NCBI GenBank assembly: GCA_035535495.1
Contig: DATLQA010000154.1
Coordinates: 1-64,000, forward strand
Direction: 5' to 3'
Origin: DASUZB01 sp035535495
GTDB lineage: Bacteria; Actinomycetota; CALGFH01
DNA: 64,000 nt
Below, piece after piece: positions 24,624-33,193 of this stretch. Below the pieces are notes generated by a model. The model was not told the origin of the DNA. It saw only the letters and a list, made by a program, of their open reading frames with translations, and did not search any database. The position numbers and the translations under genes are program-made. Numbering within the stretch: position 1 is the stretch's first letter; every line of letters starts with the position of its first letter.

Positions 24624-24983
24624 GGTCCTCTCGTTCCAGTGCTCCAAGTGGTAGCCACGCTTTCGCGCGTGGGGACGGACCCCGTTGGTGCAGTGTGGCA
24701 GCACCCGGTGACGAAGCGGGTCCAGCCTGGGGGATTCGCTCGTCGCGCCCGTACCGCCGGGGCGGCGTGGTGCCGCCCCCTGTATCAACCAGTCCGGTAT
24801 TGTCTCGCATCCGGCGCCGCTCGCCGAGCCGGCCAGAGCGCCCAGGCAGGTTGAATCACCCGATCTGCACGAGCGTCGGTAGCCTCACTGGTAGCCACCG
24901 GACCGTACGGGTACCACCACTCCTTGCGATTGGCACGCCCGTCCAGGTGCACGTGCTTGGACCGGCCACCCACATCGCGGTCC
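24624..24983. other. Intergenic region between gabT end and lepB start
   Basis: This 360-base stretch holds the upstream region of lepB and the end of the gabT transcript, both minus strand. TTGATACA near 24781-24788 (complement) could contribute to a promoter, but no convincing -35/-10 pair, terminator hairpin or tRNA was found. Confidence 0.4.
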
Positions 24984-26342
24984 TCAAGGCTGGTTGACGC
25001 GGTCCGCGCCGGCAAGGGCCTGGTCGAGTACGTCAAGCCCCTCCTCCAGCATGGCCTCGTCCATCACCAGCGGCGCCAGGATGCGGACCACGTTGTCGTG
25101 GATGCCGGCCTTGAGGGTCAGCACGCCGTTGCGGGCGGTCTCGGCCAGCACCTGGTTGGTGGCCTCCTTGGCCGGCTCCTTGGTCTTGCGGTCGGTGACC
25201 AGCTCGAGCGCCATCATCGCGCCCAGACCGCGCACCTCGCCGACGATGCGGTGACGCTCGCCCATGTCACCGAGCCGCCTGGCCAGCACCGCCCCCATGC
25301 GCTTCGAGCGGTCGAGCAGGTCGCCCTCTTCGAACATCTCGATGGTGGCCAGGGCGGCGACGCAGGCCAGCGGGTTGCCGCCGTAGGTGCCGCCAAGCCC
25401 GCCGGGGCCGGGTACCTCCATCATCGGTGCCCGGCCGGTCACCGCGCCGAGCGGCAGCCCGGCAGCCAGCGACTTGGCCGAGAGCGTGAAGTCGGGCTCG
25501 ACCCCTGGGTGCTGCTCGGTCGCGAAGAGCGTGCCGGTGCGGCCGAAGCCGGACTGCACCTCGTCGGCGACCAGCGGGATCTCCAGGTCGCGGCAGATCT
25601 GCGCGATCCGTTCCAGCCAGCCGGGAGGCGGCGCGATGAAGCCGCCCTCGCCCTGGACCGGCTCCACCAGCACCGCGGCCACGTTCTGCGGCCCGACGTG
25701 GACCTTGAGGTGATCCTCGACATAGTCCGCGCAGGCGATGCCGCAGGACGGGTAGTCGAGCCCGAACGGGCAGCGGTAGCAGTAGGCGTAGGGGACCCGG
25801 TGGACCTCGCTCGGGAACGGGTGGTAGCCCTGCTTGTACGGGGTGACCTTGCCGGTCATCGCCAGCGCCAGCAGGGTGCGGCCGTGGAAGGCGTTGTCGA
25901 ACACCACCACGCCGGGGCGGCCGGTCGCCGCCCTGGCGATCTTGACCACGTTCTCGGTCGCCTCGGCGCCGGAGTTCACCAGGAAGGTCCGCTTGTCGTA
26001 GTCGCCAGGGGTGATGCGGTTGAGCGCCTCGGCCACCGCCACGTACGGCTCGTTCATCAGGGCGTGCTGGCAGCTGTGCAGGTAGCGGTCGAGCTGCGCC
26101 TTCAACGCCGCCACCACGGCCGGCGGGGTGTGGCCGGCGTTGAGCACGCCGAGGCCGCCGGTGAAGTCGATGAAGCGGTTGCCGTCGACGTCCTCGATCA
26201 CCGCGCCGTGCGCGGCGGCGGCATAGACCGGTGTCATGGTGCTGACGCCCCGCGGGACGGCCTTGCGCCGGCGCTCGTCGAGCGCCCGGCTCGCCGGCCC
26301 AGGGACCTCGCCCTCCAGTCTGCGCGCCTGTGGCAGGGTCAC
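24984..26342 (-). CDS. gabT: Class-III aminotransferase, probable 4-aminobutyrate/putrescine-pathway enzyme
   Basis: 452 residues from GTG 26342 with AAAGGAG upstream. Signatures: VIEDVDGNRFIDFTGGLGVL, LVNSGAEATENVVKIAR, NAFHGRTLLALAMTGK, VEPVQGEGGF, IPLVADEVQSGFGRTG, and the PLP lysine in LSAKSLAAGLPLGAV (about 300). This pattern, especially the Cys-rich YCYRCPFGLDYPSCG insertion, is that of GabT-type enzymes, which move the amino group of GABA to 2-oxoglutarate giving succinate semialdehyde. The nearby pot transporter and the aminobutyraldehyde-type dehydrogenase support GABA as substrate. Upstream lies a repeat-borne mini-ORF ending in GTGA overlap with its start. Confidence 0.85.
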   Translation of the reverse strand: MTLPQARRLEGEVPGPASRALDERRRKAVPRGVSTMTPVYAAAAHGAVIEDVDGNRFIDFTGGLGVLNAGHTPPAVVAALKAQLDRYLHSCQHALMNEPYVAVAEALNRITPGDYDKRTFLVNSGAEATENVVKIARAATGRPGVVVFDNAFHGRTLLALAMTGKVTPYKQGYHPFPSEVHRVPYAYCYRCPFGLDYPSCGIACADYVEDHLKVHVGPQNVAAVLVEPVQGEGGFIAPPPGWLERIAQICRDLEIPLVADEVQSGFGRTGTLFATEQHPGVEPDFTLSAKSLAAGLPLGAVTGRAPMMEVPGPGGLGGTYGGNPLACVAALATIEMFEEGDLLDRSKRMGAVLARRLGDMGERHRIVGEVRGLGAMMALELVTDRKTKEPAKEATNQVLAETARNGVLTLKAGIHDNVVRILAPLVMDEAMLEEGLDVLDQALAGADRVNQP

Positions 26343-26449
26343 GCTACGCTCCTTTGCTCAAACGCTCGGTGGCCTCCGCCGCCGGGTGCGCTGGCTTCCC
26401 TCGTCGCTCCTCGGCCCAGCCGGCGTGCGGCTCCGGGCACCTCGCTCAT
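26339..26449 (-). CDS. 36-residue repeat-encoded mini-ORF before gabT (doubtful gene)
   Basis: Reading ATG 26449 to TGA 26341-26339 gives 36 residues beginning MSEVPGAARRLGRGATREAS. The ATG follows the stop of the saccharopine-like gene by two bases, and the TGA overlaps the gabT GTG (GTGA). The product matches the HemC insertion in the same frame (SEV, GATREASA, GGG). It is more likely a translated spacer maintaining coupling than a functional protein. Confidence 0.35.
   Translation of the reverse strand: MSEVPGAARRLGRGATREASAPGGGGHRAFEQRSVA
26360..26446 (-). repeat. Dispersed repeat copy 2, upstream of gabT
   Basis: Inverted relative to the copy in hemC (12486-12585). It shares a 25-base identical block (26386-26410), plus AAACGCTCGGTGG at one end and CACCTCGCT at the other. 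It fills the whole gap between two minus-strand genes. Confidence 0.8.
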
Positions 26450-26451
26450 TC

Positions 26452-27690
26452 TCAGCCCGTCACCATGGTGCGGGTGACCAGGGACACTTCCATGAAGCGG
26501 CGGGCCAGCTCCGCGAAGTACGGTTCCGGCGGCACCACGTCCTCGGGGGCGAACACCCCGCGCCGGTCGATCACCCCGCCGGCGAGGAACTGGGCGACGA
26601 TACTTGGCGGCACGCCGGTGTCGAGCTGCCCGGCACCAGCACCCCAGGTCGGGTGGGGCCGCACCACGCACTCGACCAGCACCTCGATGCGGCGCCCGGC
26701 GTTGGGGGCGAGGGCCGGATCCCCCGATCGTCCGGCCCGTCGCCCACCAAGCCGGACCCAGATCGCCTCGGCGTCGTCCGCCTTGGCGTCGGGGCTGGGC
26801 CGTTCCTGGCCGACGGTGAGCAGGTCGAGCAGCAGGTCTCTCGGGACCACCTTGCCGACCGGCAGGTCGACCGGCTCGGTGCCGGTGAGACCGAGCCCGA
26901 CCAGCAGGTTCATGCGGTCCATGAAATCGGGTGGGAAACCGACCTTGAACGAGACCGACTCGATCCCGCGATCGGCCAGGTAGCGCGGCAGGGTGGCGAC
27001 CTCGGAGTGGAGCGTGTGGCCGACCCGCACGCGCCCGACCGGAGCCGGGAACTCGAGCTCCTCCTGCTCGCTCATGGCCGGCACCGCGTTCCAGCGGCCG
27101 CCGCGCCAGACCATCGCCGGCATGGTGAACTCGTCGAGCAGGGTGGGAGCGGCGTAGGGGAGGGGGAGGACGGCGTCGTGGCTGGCGAAGTCGGCGATCC
27201 CCAGCCGGATCTCGACCGACTCGACCGTGTCCAGCTCCCTGGCGGCCAGCGCGGCCATCACGTTGGTGGTGCCCGGACTGGCTCCCATGCCGATGACCGC
27301 GGTGGCGCCGGCGGCGGCGAAGCGCTCGTGCAGGGTGAGCTGCCTTCGGGTGGTGTGGAACAGCCCGCCGAGGTCGACGTAGTGCGTGCCGGTGTCGGCA
27401 CAGGCCTCCATCACCGGCACGTTGGTGGCGTGGAAGGCGCAGTTCACCACCACGTCGACCGGCTCGAAGCCGTGCCGGAGAGCATCGGGGTCGCCGGCGT
27501 CGAGGGTCGCGCCCCAGATCCTGGCGGTGCCGGTGGAACCGGCCCGCGCCGCCGCCCAGCCGGCGGTCTCCATCGCCCTCGGGCCGTCGGCGTCGGCCAC
27601 GCAGACCTCGTCCACCCCGACCGACTCGGTCAGGTCACGGACCGTCCAGCGCCCCATGGCGCCGGCACCGCCGAGCACGAGTGCGCGCAT
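26452..27690 (-). CDS. Saccharopine dehydrogenase-like NAD(P)-binding oxidoreductase
   Basis: 412 residues from ATG 27690 (GGGAG four bases upstream), giving MRALVLGGAGAMGRWTVRDL with a GxGxxG dinucleotide-binding start. VVNCAFHATNVPVMEACADT, GTHYVDLGG and VIGMGASPGTTNVMAA are the hallmarks of saccharopine dehydrogenase/reductase-family proteins (carboxynorspermidine- and lysine-type enzymes). The C-terminal catalytic half is less conserved, so the substrate is open; given its neighbours an imine or amino-acid/polyamine conjugate is plausible. It is transcribed with gabT away from the PucR-type regulator. Confidence 0.8.
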   Translation of the reverse strand: MRALVLGGAGAMGRWTVRDLTESVGVDEVCVADADGPRAMETAGWAAARAGSTGTARIWGATLDAGDPDALRHGFEPVDVVVNCAFHATNVPVMEACADTGTHYVDLGGLFHTTRRQLTLHERFAAAGATAVIGMGASPGTTNVMAALAARELDTVESVEIRLGIADFASHDAVLPLPYAAPTLLDEFTMPAMVWRGGRWNAVPAMSEQEELEFPAPVGRVRVGHTLHSEVATLPRYLADRGIESVSFKVGFPPDFMDRMNLLVGLGLTGTEPVDLPVGKVVPRDLLLDLLTVGQERPSPDAKADDAEAIWVRLGGRRAGRSGDPALAPNAGRRIEVLVECVVRPHPTWGAGAGQLDTGVPPSIVAQFLAGGVIDRRGVFAPEDVVPPEPYFAELARRFMEVSLVTRTMVTG

Positions 27691-27857
27691 CCGACTCCCA
27701 GCACCGCTGTCCACGTCACCGGGCCCACCAGCCATCGCCGAGGCCCGCACGGACGGCGCTGGACCCGCGCGCGAGCGCGGCACCGCCGTCCGTGCGGGCA
27801 GCGTGCCAGCTGGCCCAGAGGTCGAGAAGGGCCCCAGCGTCCAAGCCGGTCATACCG

Positions 27858-27887
27858 GCTTGTACGAATCGGCACCGCTTGTACGAA
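27858..27887 (+). promoter_or_regulatory. Two direct GCTTGTACGAA boxes before the PucR-type regulator
   Basis: GCTTGTACGAA occurs at 27858-27868 and again at 27877-27887 (19-base period). The same core TGTACGAA occurs inverted at 29696-29703 before potA. Relative to the predicted -10 at 27924 the boxes lie near -78 to -49, a position suited to an activator and shared with the divergent minus-strand genes. Confidence 0.65.
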
Positions 27888-27923
27888 GTGGTGCCTGGGG
27901 CTGGCGCCGGACGACCGGCTGTG

Positions 27924-27929
27924 TACAGT
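27924..27929 (+). promoter_or_regulatory. -10 element TACAGT of the regulator gene
   Basis: TACAGT fits TAnnnT; the hexamer 17 bases upstream (CTGGCG) is a poor -35, as expected for an activated promoter. It lies 54 bases before the GTG at 27983. Confidence 0.35.
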
Positions 27930-27982
27930 TGTGCCATCGCCAGGCTCGGCCTGGCGCCGGATTGGAGCCGCGGGGAGGGCTC

Positions 27983-29605
27983 GTGACCACGACCGTCGGC
28001 GACCTGCTCGCGATCGAGGACCTGTCGCTCCGGCTGGTCGCGGGCCAGGCCGGCGTGGACCGGCCGATCCGCTGGGCGCACGTCTCCGAGCTGGACGACC
28101 CGACCCGCTGGCTGCGTGGCGGCGAGATCCTGCTGACCACCGGGCTCGGTCTGGGCAAGGCGGCGAGCGCCCAGGCCCGGTTCGTCGAGCAGCTCGCGCG
28201 GGCCAAGCTGGCCGGGCTCGGCCTTGGCCTCGGCTTCGCCTTCGACCAGACACCGGCCGCGGTGGCCGGCGCCGCCGACGCCGCCGGCTTCCCGGTGTTC
28301 GAGGTCCCGTTCGAGATCCCCTTCATCGCCATCACCGAGGCGTTGTTCTCCCGGCTGGTCAACGAGCAGTACGTGCTCCTGCAGCGGGCGGGCACGGTGC
28401 AGCAGACCCTCTCCCGCCTGCTGGTCGACGCGGCCGGTCTGGATGCGCTGCTCGGTGCGTACGCCCGCATGACCGGCACGGCCGCGCTCCTGTTCGACCT
28501 CCACGGCGAGGTGGCGGCCAGCTCGCCCGAGGCCGCCCGCCTGCTCGACGCCCGCGTGGCCTGGGAAGAGGTGCAGGCGCTCCGGCCCGAGGAGGGCGAC
28601 TTCGCCGCCAGCCTCTCGGGGCGGAACGGGAGCCGCTCGCTCCTGCCCATCCTGGTCGGTGGGGCGCCAAAGGCGTTCCTGGTGATCGCCAGGTCGGGCC
28701 GTGCCGAGCCGTTCCACCAGGTGGTCAGCCATCACCTGGCCACCGCCATCGCGCTCGAGCTGGCCAAGAGCCAGGCGGTCGCCCGCACCGAGCGGCGCCT
28801 GGTCGGCGACTTCCTCGACGCGCTCCTGGAAGGCGAGCTGTCCAGCGACGAGACCGCCAGGCGGCTGCGCTTCCTCGGCCTCGGTGCCGCGCAGTCGATC
28901 GCCGCTCTGGTCGGCCGCCCCGAGCCGACCGGCGCCAACGGCTCGGCGGAGCGCGATCAGCCCGGAGGCGGCCCGCCGGAGGATCGCGTGGAGGGCCTGC
29001 ACCGGCTGGTCGAGGACCGGCTCTCCCGCCGTCCCGCGCCCTATGTGTCCAGCATCCACGACGGCGCGGTGGTGGCCCTGTTCGAGGCGGCCGACCCGGC
29101 CGACGCGCGCGCCGCGGTCGAGGCGGTGGCGGAGACGGCCAGCGCCCGAGGCGTGGCCGCCCGCTTCGGTCTCGGCATGCCAGAGGCCGATCCGCGCGCT
29201 CCCCGCCGTGCCTACCAGGAGGCCCGCTTCGCCCTCGACGCGGCGCATGCCCATGGCGACAGCCGCGTGGCCTGCATCGACGACCTCGGCAGCCACCGAC
29301 TGCTGCTCGCGCTCCAGCACGAGGCGGCGCTGGACGCGTTCTCGCGTGGCCTGCTCGCACCTTTGCGCGCCTACGACCGCCGCCAGCACGGCGAGCTGGT
29401 GGCCAGCCTGCGGACCTTTCTCGAGCACAACGGCAACTGGGAGTCGGCCGCCCGCGCCCTCGGCGTCCACCGCCACACCCTCCGCTACCGCATCCGCCGG
29501 GTGGTCGAGCTGACCGGCCGCGACCTCGACGCGGCGGCCGACCGCGTCGAGTTCTGGCTCGCCCTTCAGGCCGAGCAGATCCTCGCCGCCCGCCGCCGCT
29601 CCTGA
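27983..29605 (+). CDS. PucR/CdaR-family transcriptional regulator
   Basis: 540 residues from GTG 27983 (GGGGAGGG just upstream). The N-terminal PucR domain (1 to about 130) begins TVGDLLAIEDLSLRLVAGQA and contains RPIRWAHVSELDDPTRWLRG and EILLTTGLGL. A central GGDEF-like sensor region (about 290-430) is followed by the C-terminal helix-turn-helix of the CdaR/PucR type (about 475-533: FLEHNGNWESAARALGVHRH then TLRYRIRRV). Family members activate purine, sugar-acid or amino-acid/polyamine catabolism. It sits between gabT and pot, and the TGTACGAA boxes before itself and potA make it the obvious regulator of this module. The effector is unknown. Confidence 0.88.
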   Translation: MTTTVGDLLAIEDLSLRLVAGQAGVDRPIRWAHVSELDDPTRWLRGGEILLTTGLGLGKAASAQARFVEQLARAKLAGLGLGLGFAFDQTPAAVAGAADAAGFPVFEVPFEIPFIAITEALFSRLVNEQYVLLQRAGTVQQTLSRLLVDAAGLDALLGAYARMTGTAALLFDLHGEVAASSPEAARLLDARVAWEEVQALRPEEGDFAASLSGRNGSRSLLPILVGGAPKAFLVIARSGRAEPFHQVVSHHLATAIALELAKSQAVARTERRLVGDFLDALLEGELSSDETARRLRFLGLGAAQSIAALVGRPEPTGANGSAERDQPGGGPPEDRVEGLHRLVEDRLSRRPAPYVSSIHDGAVVALFEAADPADARAAVEAVAETASARGVAARFGLGMPEADPRAPRRAYQEARFALDAAHAHGDSRVACIDDLGSHRLLLALQHEAALDAFSRGLLAPLRAYDRRQHGELVASLRTFLEHNGNWESAARALGVHRHTLRYRIRRVVELTGRDLDAAADRVEFWLALQAEQILAARRRS

Positions 29606-29941
29606 CCCGGTCTTCGCATGCCGGACGGTCGACCTGGACGGTTAGGAGAGGATTGTCCGCCGATCCGTCCAACCTCCCCCCGCGGCAAGGGTCGATTCGT
29701 ACATAGACGGGCTGACAGGCGGTGATAGCGTGCCCAACAGCCTGTTCGATCGTATAGTGCGTGATCACCGGCAGGAGCGCGATCGGCAGGGACGGCGAGG
29801 TTGGACGTCCGCGCGGGCGGGCCTCTCCGAAACAGAGGCGCCGCGCCGGGCGCCGCCTCACGCCCGCGTCTGCCCGCCGTGCAGCCGGGACCAGCGAGCC
29901 CACCGGCCGCCCCCGCGGCCCTAGGACAGTTGAGAGGGCAG
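29606..29941 (+). other. Regulator-potA intergenic/leader region
   Basis: 336 bases. It contains a TGTACGAA box (inverted, 29696-29703), the pot -10 TATAGT (29753-29758) and a GC-rich leader with potential hairpin around GGCGCCGCGCCGGGCGCC. A 64-codon frame at 29730-29924 overlaps the -10 and lacks a ribosome site; I do not regard it as a gene. Confidence 0.5.
29696..29758 (+). promoter_or_regulatory. pot operon promoter with TGTACGAA operator
   Basis: TTCGTACA (29696-29703) is the reverse complement of the core repeated before the PucR-type gene, with matching flank (TGTACGAATCG). The -10 TATAGT is at 29753-29758 and no good -35 precedes it. The box lies near -69 to -62 from the predicted start at about 29765, fitting activation. 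Confidence 0.55.
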
Positions 29942-31132
29942 ATGGTAGAGGCCAGGCTCCGGGTGGACGCCCAGTCGGAAGCGGGCGGTCAGGGTGGCGA
30001 GCTGCCCGCGATCCAGCTCGAGAGCGTGATCAAGCACTTCCCGGCAGGGTCGGGCAACGTCCAGGCGGTCGAGCAGATCGACCTGTCCATCGCCGAGGGT
30101 GAGTTCTTCTCCCTCCTGGGCCCGTCCGGCTGCGGCAAGACCACCACCCTGCGGATGATCGCCGGGTTCGAGGAGCCGACCGGCGGGCGCATCCTGCTCC
30201 ACGGCCGCGACGTGGTGGGCGTGCCCCCGTACCGGCGCGACGTCAACATGGTCTTCCAGCACTACGCCCTGTTCCCCCACATGAACGTGTTCGACAACGT
30301 CGCCTTCGGCCTGCGCCGCAAGAAGGTCCCCGGCGACGAGATCAAGCGCCGGGTGGGGCAGATGCTCGAGCTGGTCGAGCTGGGGGGCAAAGAGGGCCGC
30401 CGGCCCCAGCAGCTCTCCGGCGGCCAGCAGCAGCGGGTCGCGCTGGCTCGGGCGCTGGTCAACCACCCGAGGGCGCTGCTGCTGGACGAGCCGCTCGGCG
30501 CGCTCGACCTCAAGCTCCGCCAGGCCATGCAGCTCGAGCTGAAGCGCATCCAGCGCGAGGTCGGCATCACCTTCGTGTACGTCACCCACGACCAGGGCGA
30601 GGCGCTGACCATGTCGGACCGCCTGGCGGTGATGAACCGGGGACGCATCGAGCAGCTCGGTAACCCGCGCGACCTGTACGAGCACCCCGGCACCCGATTC
30701 GTCGCCGGGTTCATCGGCACCTCCAACATCCTCACCGGGCGGGTCGACCGGCGAGAGGGCGAGCTCGGCGTGGTCGAGCTCGGCCCGGACGAGCGGGTAC
30801 TCGTCCCGCTGAGGACGGGCGCCCGCGCGGGCGAACAGGTCGACGTGGCGGTCCGGCCGGAGAAGATCTCCCTGATGGAAGCGGACGCGGCCTCGGCGGT
30901 CCCCGACGACTGCTGCCGTGTTCGTGGGCGCGTCACCGAAGTCGTCTACCTCGGCACCTCGACGACCTACAACCTGACCGTAACGGGTGGGACGGAAGTG
31001 ACGGTCTTCCGTCAGAACGCGACCCTGGGCCCGGAGTTCCAGGCCGCGCAGGGGCACGAGCTGTGGCTGGTGTGGGCGCCGGAGCACTCCTACGTGCTCG
31101 CGCAGGAGCCGCAGACCAAGGAGGAACGCTAG
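29942..31132 (+). CDS. potA: Spermidine/putrescine ABC transporter ATP-binding protein
   Basis: 396 residues from ATG 29942 (GAGAGGG five bases upstream). Walker A GPSGCGKTT is at 60-68, the Q-loop and MVFQHYALFPHMNVFDNVAF follow, then the signature LSGGQQQRVALARALV, Walker B ALLLDEPLGALD and the H-loop VYVTHDQGEA. The C-terminal TOBE domain (about 290-390) contains VAVRPEKISL. It powers uptake through PotB and PotC, at the inner membrane face. First gene of potADBC; its stop lies two bases before the potD ATG. Confidence 0.92.
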   Translation: MVEARLRVDAQSEAGGQGGELPAIQLESVIKHFPAGSGNVQAVEQIDLSIAEGEFFSLLGPSGCGKTTTLRMIAGFEEPTGGRILLHGRDVVGVPPYRRDVNMVFQHYALFPHMNVFDNVAFGLRRKKVPGDEIKRRVGQMLELVELGGKEGRRPQQLSGGQQQRVALARALVNHPRALLLDEPLGALDLKLRQAMQLELKRIQREVGITFVYVTHDQGEALTMSDRLAVMNRGRIEQLGNPRDLYEHPGTRFVAGFIGTSNILTGRVDRREGELGVVELGPDERVLVPLRTGARAGEQVDVAVRPEKISLMEADAASAVPDDCCRVRGRVTEVVYLGTSTTYNLTVTGGTEVTVFRQNATLGPEFQAAQGHELWLVWAPEHSYVLAQEPQTKEER

Positions 31133-31134
31133 CG

Positions 31135-32286
31135 ATGCCACGCGACCGTGACGGCAACGAGCTGAACCTGCTCATCCAGCGGCCAGGCGCCCGCATCGGG
31201 AGGCGCCAGGCCATGCGGGTGGCCGCCCTCCTCGGGGCGGCGGGGGCCCTGGACGCGTGCTCCGGCGACACCTCGACCGGGGGCCAGAGCCAGAGCGCCA
31301 CCACCCTCGACACGCCAGAGGAGAAGGTCCTCAACTTCTACAACTGGTCGGACTACATCGACGAGAAGACCATCCCCAACTTCCAGAAGCAGAACGGCAT
31401 CAAGGTCAACTACGACAACTACTCCTCCAACGAGGACCTGCTGTCGAAGATGCGGGCCGGCCGGACCCAGTACGACATCATCGTGCCGACCAACTGGTTC
31501 GTCCCCACCTACCTGCGGCTCGACCTGCTGCAGCCGATCCGCATGGATCTCGTGCCGAACGCCAAGAACCTCGACCCCACCTTCGTGAAGGCCGACTACG
31601 ACCCCGAGGGCAAGTACACGATCCCCTGGCAGTGGGGCACCACCGGCCTCGGCTACAACACCACCAAGGTGCCGGGCGGCGAGCTCGACTCCTGGAAGTC
31701 GCTCTACGAGCCCGACGCCGGCCTCTCCGGCAAGATCTCGATGCTCAGAGAGGTCACCGACGTCATCGCCTCCACCCTGATCTACCTCGGCAAGGACCCC
31801 AACTCCACCGACCCGGCCGACATGAAGGCGGTGCAGGACACCGTCCGCGAACTCAAGCCGAAGCTCAAGAAGTTCACCAGCGACACCTACATCGACGAGT
31901 TGACCGCCAACGAGACCTGGCTGGCCCAGGGGTGGAGCGGCGACGTGTTCCAGGCCGCCGACGAGAACGACAAGGTCACCTACGTGATCCCCAAGGAGGG
32001 GTCGCTGCAGTGGGCGGACGTGATGTGCGTTCCGAAGACCGCCCCGCACCCCAAGAACGCGGCCAAGTTCATGAACTACGTGCTCGACCCCAAGATCGCC
32101 GCGCAGATCTCGGCCTACGTCTCCTACGGCACCCCGGTCACCGCGGCCAAGCAGCTGATCCCCAAGGAGCAGCTCGACGACCCGAGCATCTACCCGCCGT
32201 CGTCGATCAAGCTGCACATCGTCACCCTGTCGGGGCCGAAGATCCAGACCTGGCAGACCGCCTTCGATGGCATCCTCTCCAGCTGA
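31135..32286 (+). CDS. potD: Spermidine/putrescine-binding lipoprotein
   Basis: 383 residues from ATG 31135 (GGAGGAA upstream). The N-terminus has a twin-arginine stretch (GRRQAMRVAALLG) and a lipobox LDAC with Cys42, so export as a Tat-type lipoprotein is predicted. The mature protein matches PotD/PotF: LNFYNWSDYIDEKTIPNFQK, YDIIVPTNWFVPTYLRLDLL, IPWQWGTTGLGYNTT, and AQGWSGDVFQA. Asp/Trp/Glu residues in these blocks form the polyamine pocket in the family. The 3' end overlaps potB by 20 bases. Confidence 0.92.
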   Translation: MPRDRDGNELNLLIQRPGARIGRRQAMRVAALLGAAGALDACSGDTSTGGQSQSATTLDTPEEKVLNFYNWSDYIDEKTIPNFQKQNGIKVNYDNYSSNEDLLSKMRAGRTQYDIIVPTNWFVPTYLRLDLLQPIRMDLVPNAKNLDPTFVKADYDPEGKYTIPWQWGTTGLGYNTTKVPGGELDSWKSLYEPDAGLSGKISMLREVTDVIASTLIYLGKDPNSTDPADMKAVQDTVRELKPKLKKFTSDTYIDELTANETWLAQGWSGDVFQAADENDKVTYVIPKEGSLQWADVMCVPKTAPHPKNAAKFMNYVLDPKIAAQISAYVSYGTPVTAAKQLIPKEQLDDPSIYPPSSIKLHIVTLSGPKIQTWQTAFDGILSS

Positions 32287-33193
32287 GCACCAGGCGCTCG
32301 CACCGGCGCCCAGCTCGCCGGCGCGCGAGACGCTCCTGCGCGCAGGCGACCGGGTGCGCCGCTTCACCGGGACGCTCCTGGTCCTCCCCGGCGCCTTGTG
32401 GCTGCTGGTGCTGTTCTTCGTGCCGCTCGGCTACGTGGCGGTCTACTCGGTGGCCACCAACGTCGACTTCGCGGTGGTCTCCTTCGGGTTCGACCTGTCC
32501 AACTTCCGCCAGGCGCTCGACACGCCCGGGCTGGTCGCCTCGACCATCCGGGCGGCCACCTACGCGCTGAGCGCCACCCTGATCGCCCTGGTGATCGCCT
32601 ACCCGCTCGCCTATTTCATCGCGCGCCGCGGCGGCCACTACAAGAACTTCCTGATCGTGCTGATCATGCTCCCCTTCTTCTCCAGCTACCTGATCCGGGT
32701 GTTCGCCTGGGTCACGCTGCTGCGCGGCGAAGGGGTGGTGAACACCGCCCTGACCGGCCTCGGCGTGCTGAAGGAGCCGATCGGCTTCCTCGGCACGCCG
32801 TTCGCCGTGATCATCGTGCTCGCCTACGACTACCTGCCGTTCATGGTCCTGCCCCTGTACGTGGCGCTGGAACGGCTCGACCCTGCCCTCCTCGAGGCGT
32901 CGAAGGACCTCGGCGCGACCAAGAGCGTGACCTTCGCCAAGGTCACCTGGCCGCTGGCGATGCCGGGGGTGGTCGCCGGGCTGCTGCTGGTGTTCGTGCC
33001 CGCGCTCGGGGACTTCGTCACCGCCGAGCTGGTCGGCGGCGTCCGCACCCAGGTGGTCGGCCAGGTCGTCTACCGCCAGTTCCTGAGCTTCCAGAACTAC
33101 CCGCTCGGCTCGGCTCTGGCCTTCCTGCTGATGGGCATCAGCCTGCTGGCCGCCCTGCTGATCACCCGGATCCTCGGACGGGAGTCGTTCTGA
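32267..33193 (+). CDS. potB: Spermidine/putrescine ABC transporter permease
   Basis: 308 residues, beginning inside the end of potD. Six transmembrane segments; the first follows RRFTGTLLVLPGALWLLVLF. The coupling segment LDPALLEASKDLGATKSVTF, then AKVTWPLAMPGVVAGLLLVF, is the EAA loop that contacts PotA. LIRVFAWVTLLRGEGVVN and EPIGFLGTPFAVII are typical of PotB. It forms the channel with PotC. The stop TGA shares its last base with the potC ATG. Confidence 0.92.
   Translation: MASSPAEHQALAPAPSSPARETLLRAGDRVRRFTGTLLVLPGALWLLVLFFVPLGYVAVYSVATNVDFAVVSFGFDLSNFRQALDTPGLVASTIRAATYALSATLIALVIAYPLAYFIARRGGHYKNFLIVLIMLPFFSSYLIRVFAWVTLLRGEGVVNTALTGLGVLKEPIGFLGTPFAVIIVLAYDYLPFMVLPLYVALERLDPALLEASKDLGATKSVTFAKVTWPLAMPGVVAGLLLVFVPALGDFVTAELVGGVRTQVVGQVVYRQFLSFQNYPLGSALAFLLMGISLLAALLITRILGRESF

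Noticed and set aside
24800..24980. Possible tRNA-like stretch (GGTTGAATCACC)
   Set aside because: No matching acceptor stem, anticodon arm or correct T-loop could be built.
27921..27930. GTGTACAGTT as a further PucR-type box
   Set aside because: It shares only TGTAC with the TGTACGAA core and coincides with the -10.
26236..29706. A 1156-codon + strand open frame across gabT, the saccharopine-like gene and the regulator
   Set aside because: It has low-complexity Arg/Gly/Pro composition, no recognisable motif and overlaps three well-supported genes in other frames; it is a by-product of high GC.
29730..29924. 64-codon frame before potA
   Set aside because: It begins upstream of the predicted -10, has no ribosome site, and its sequence is Arg/Pro-rich without a motif.
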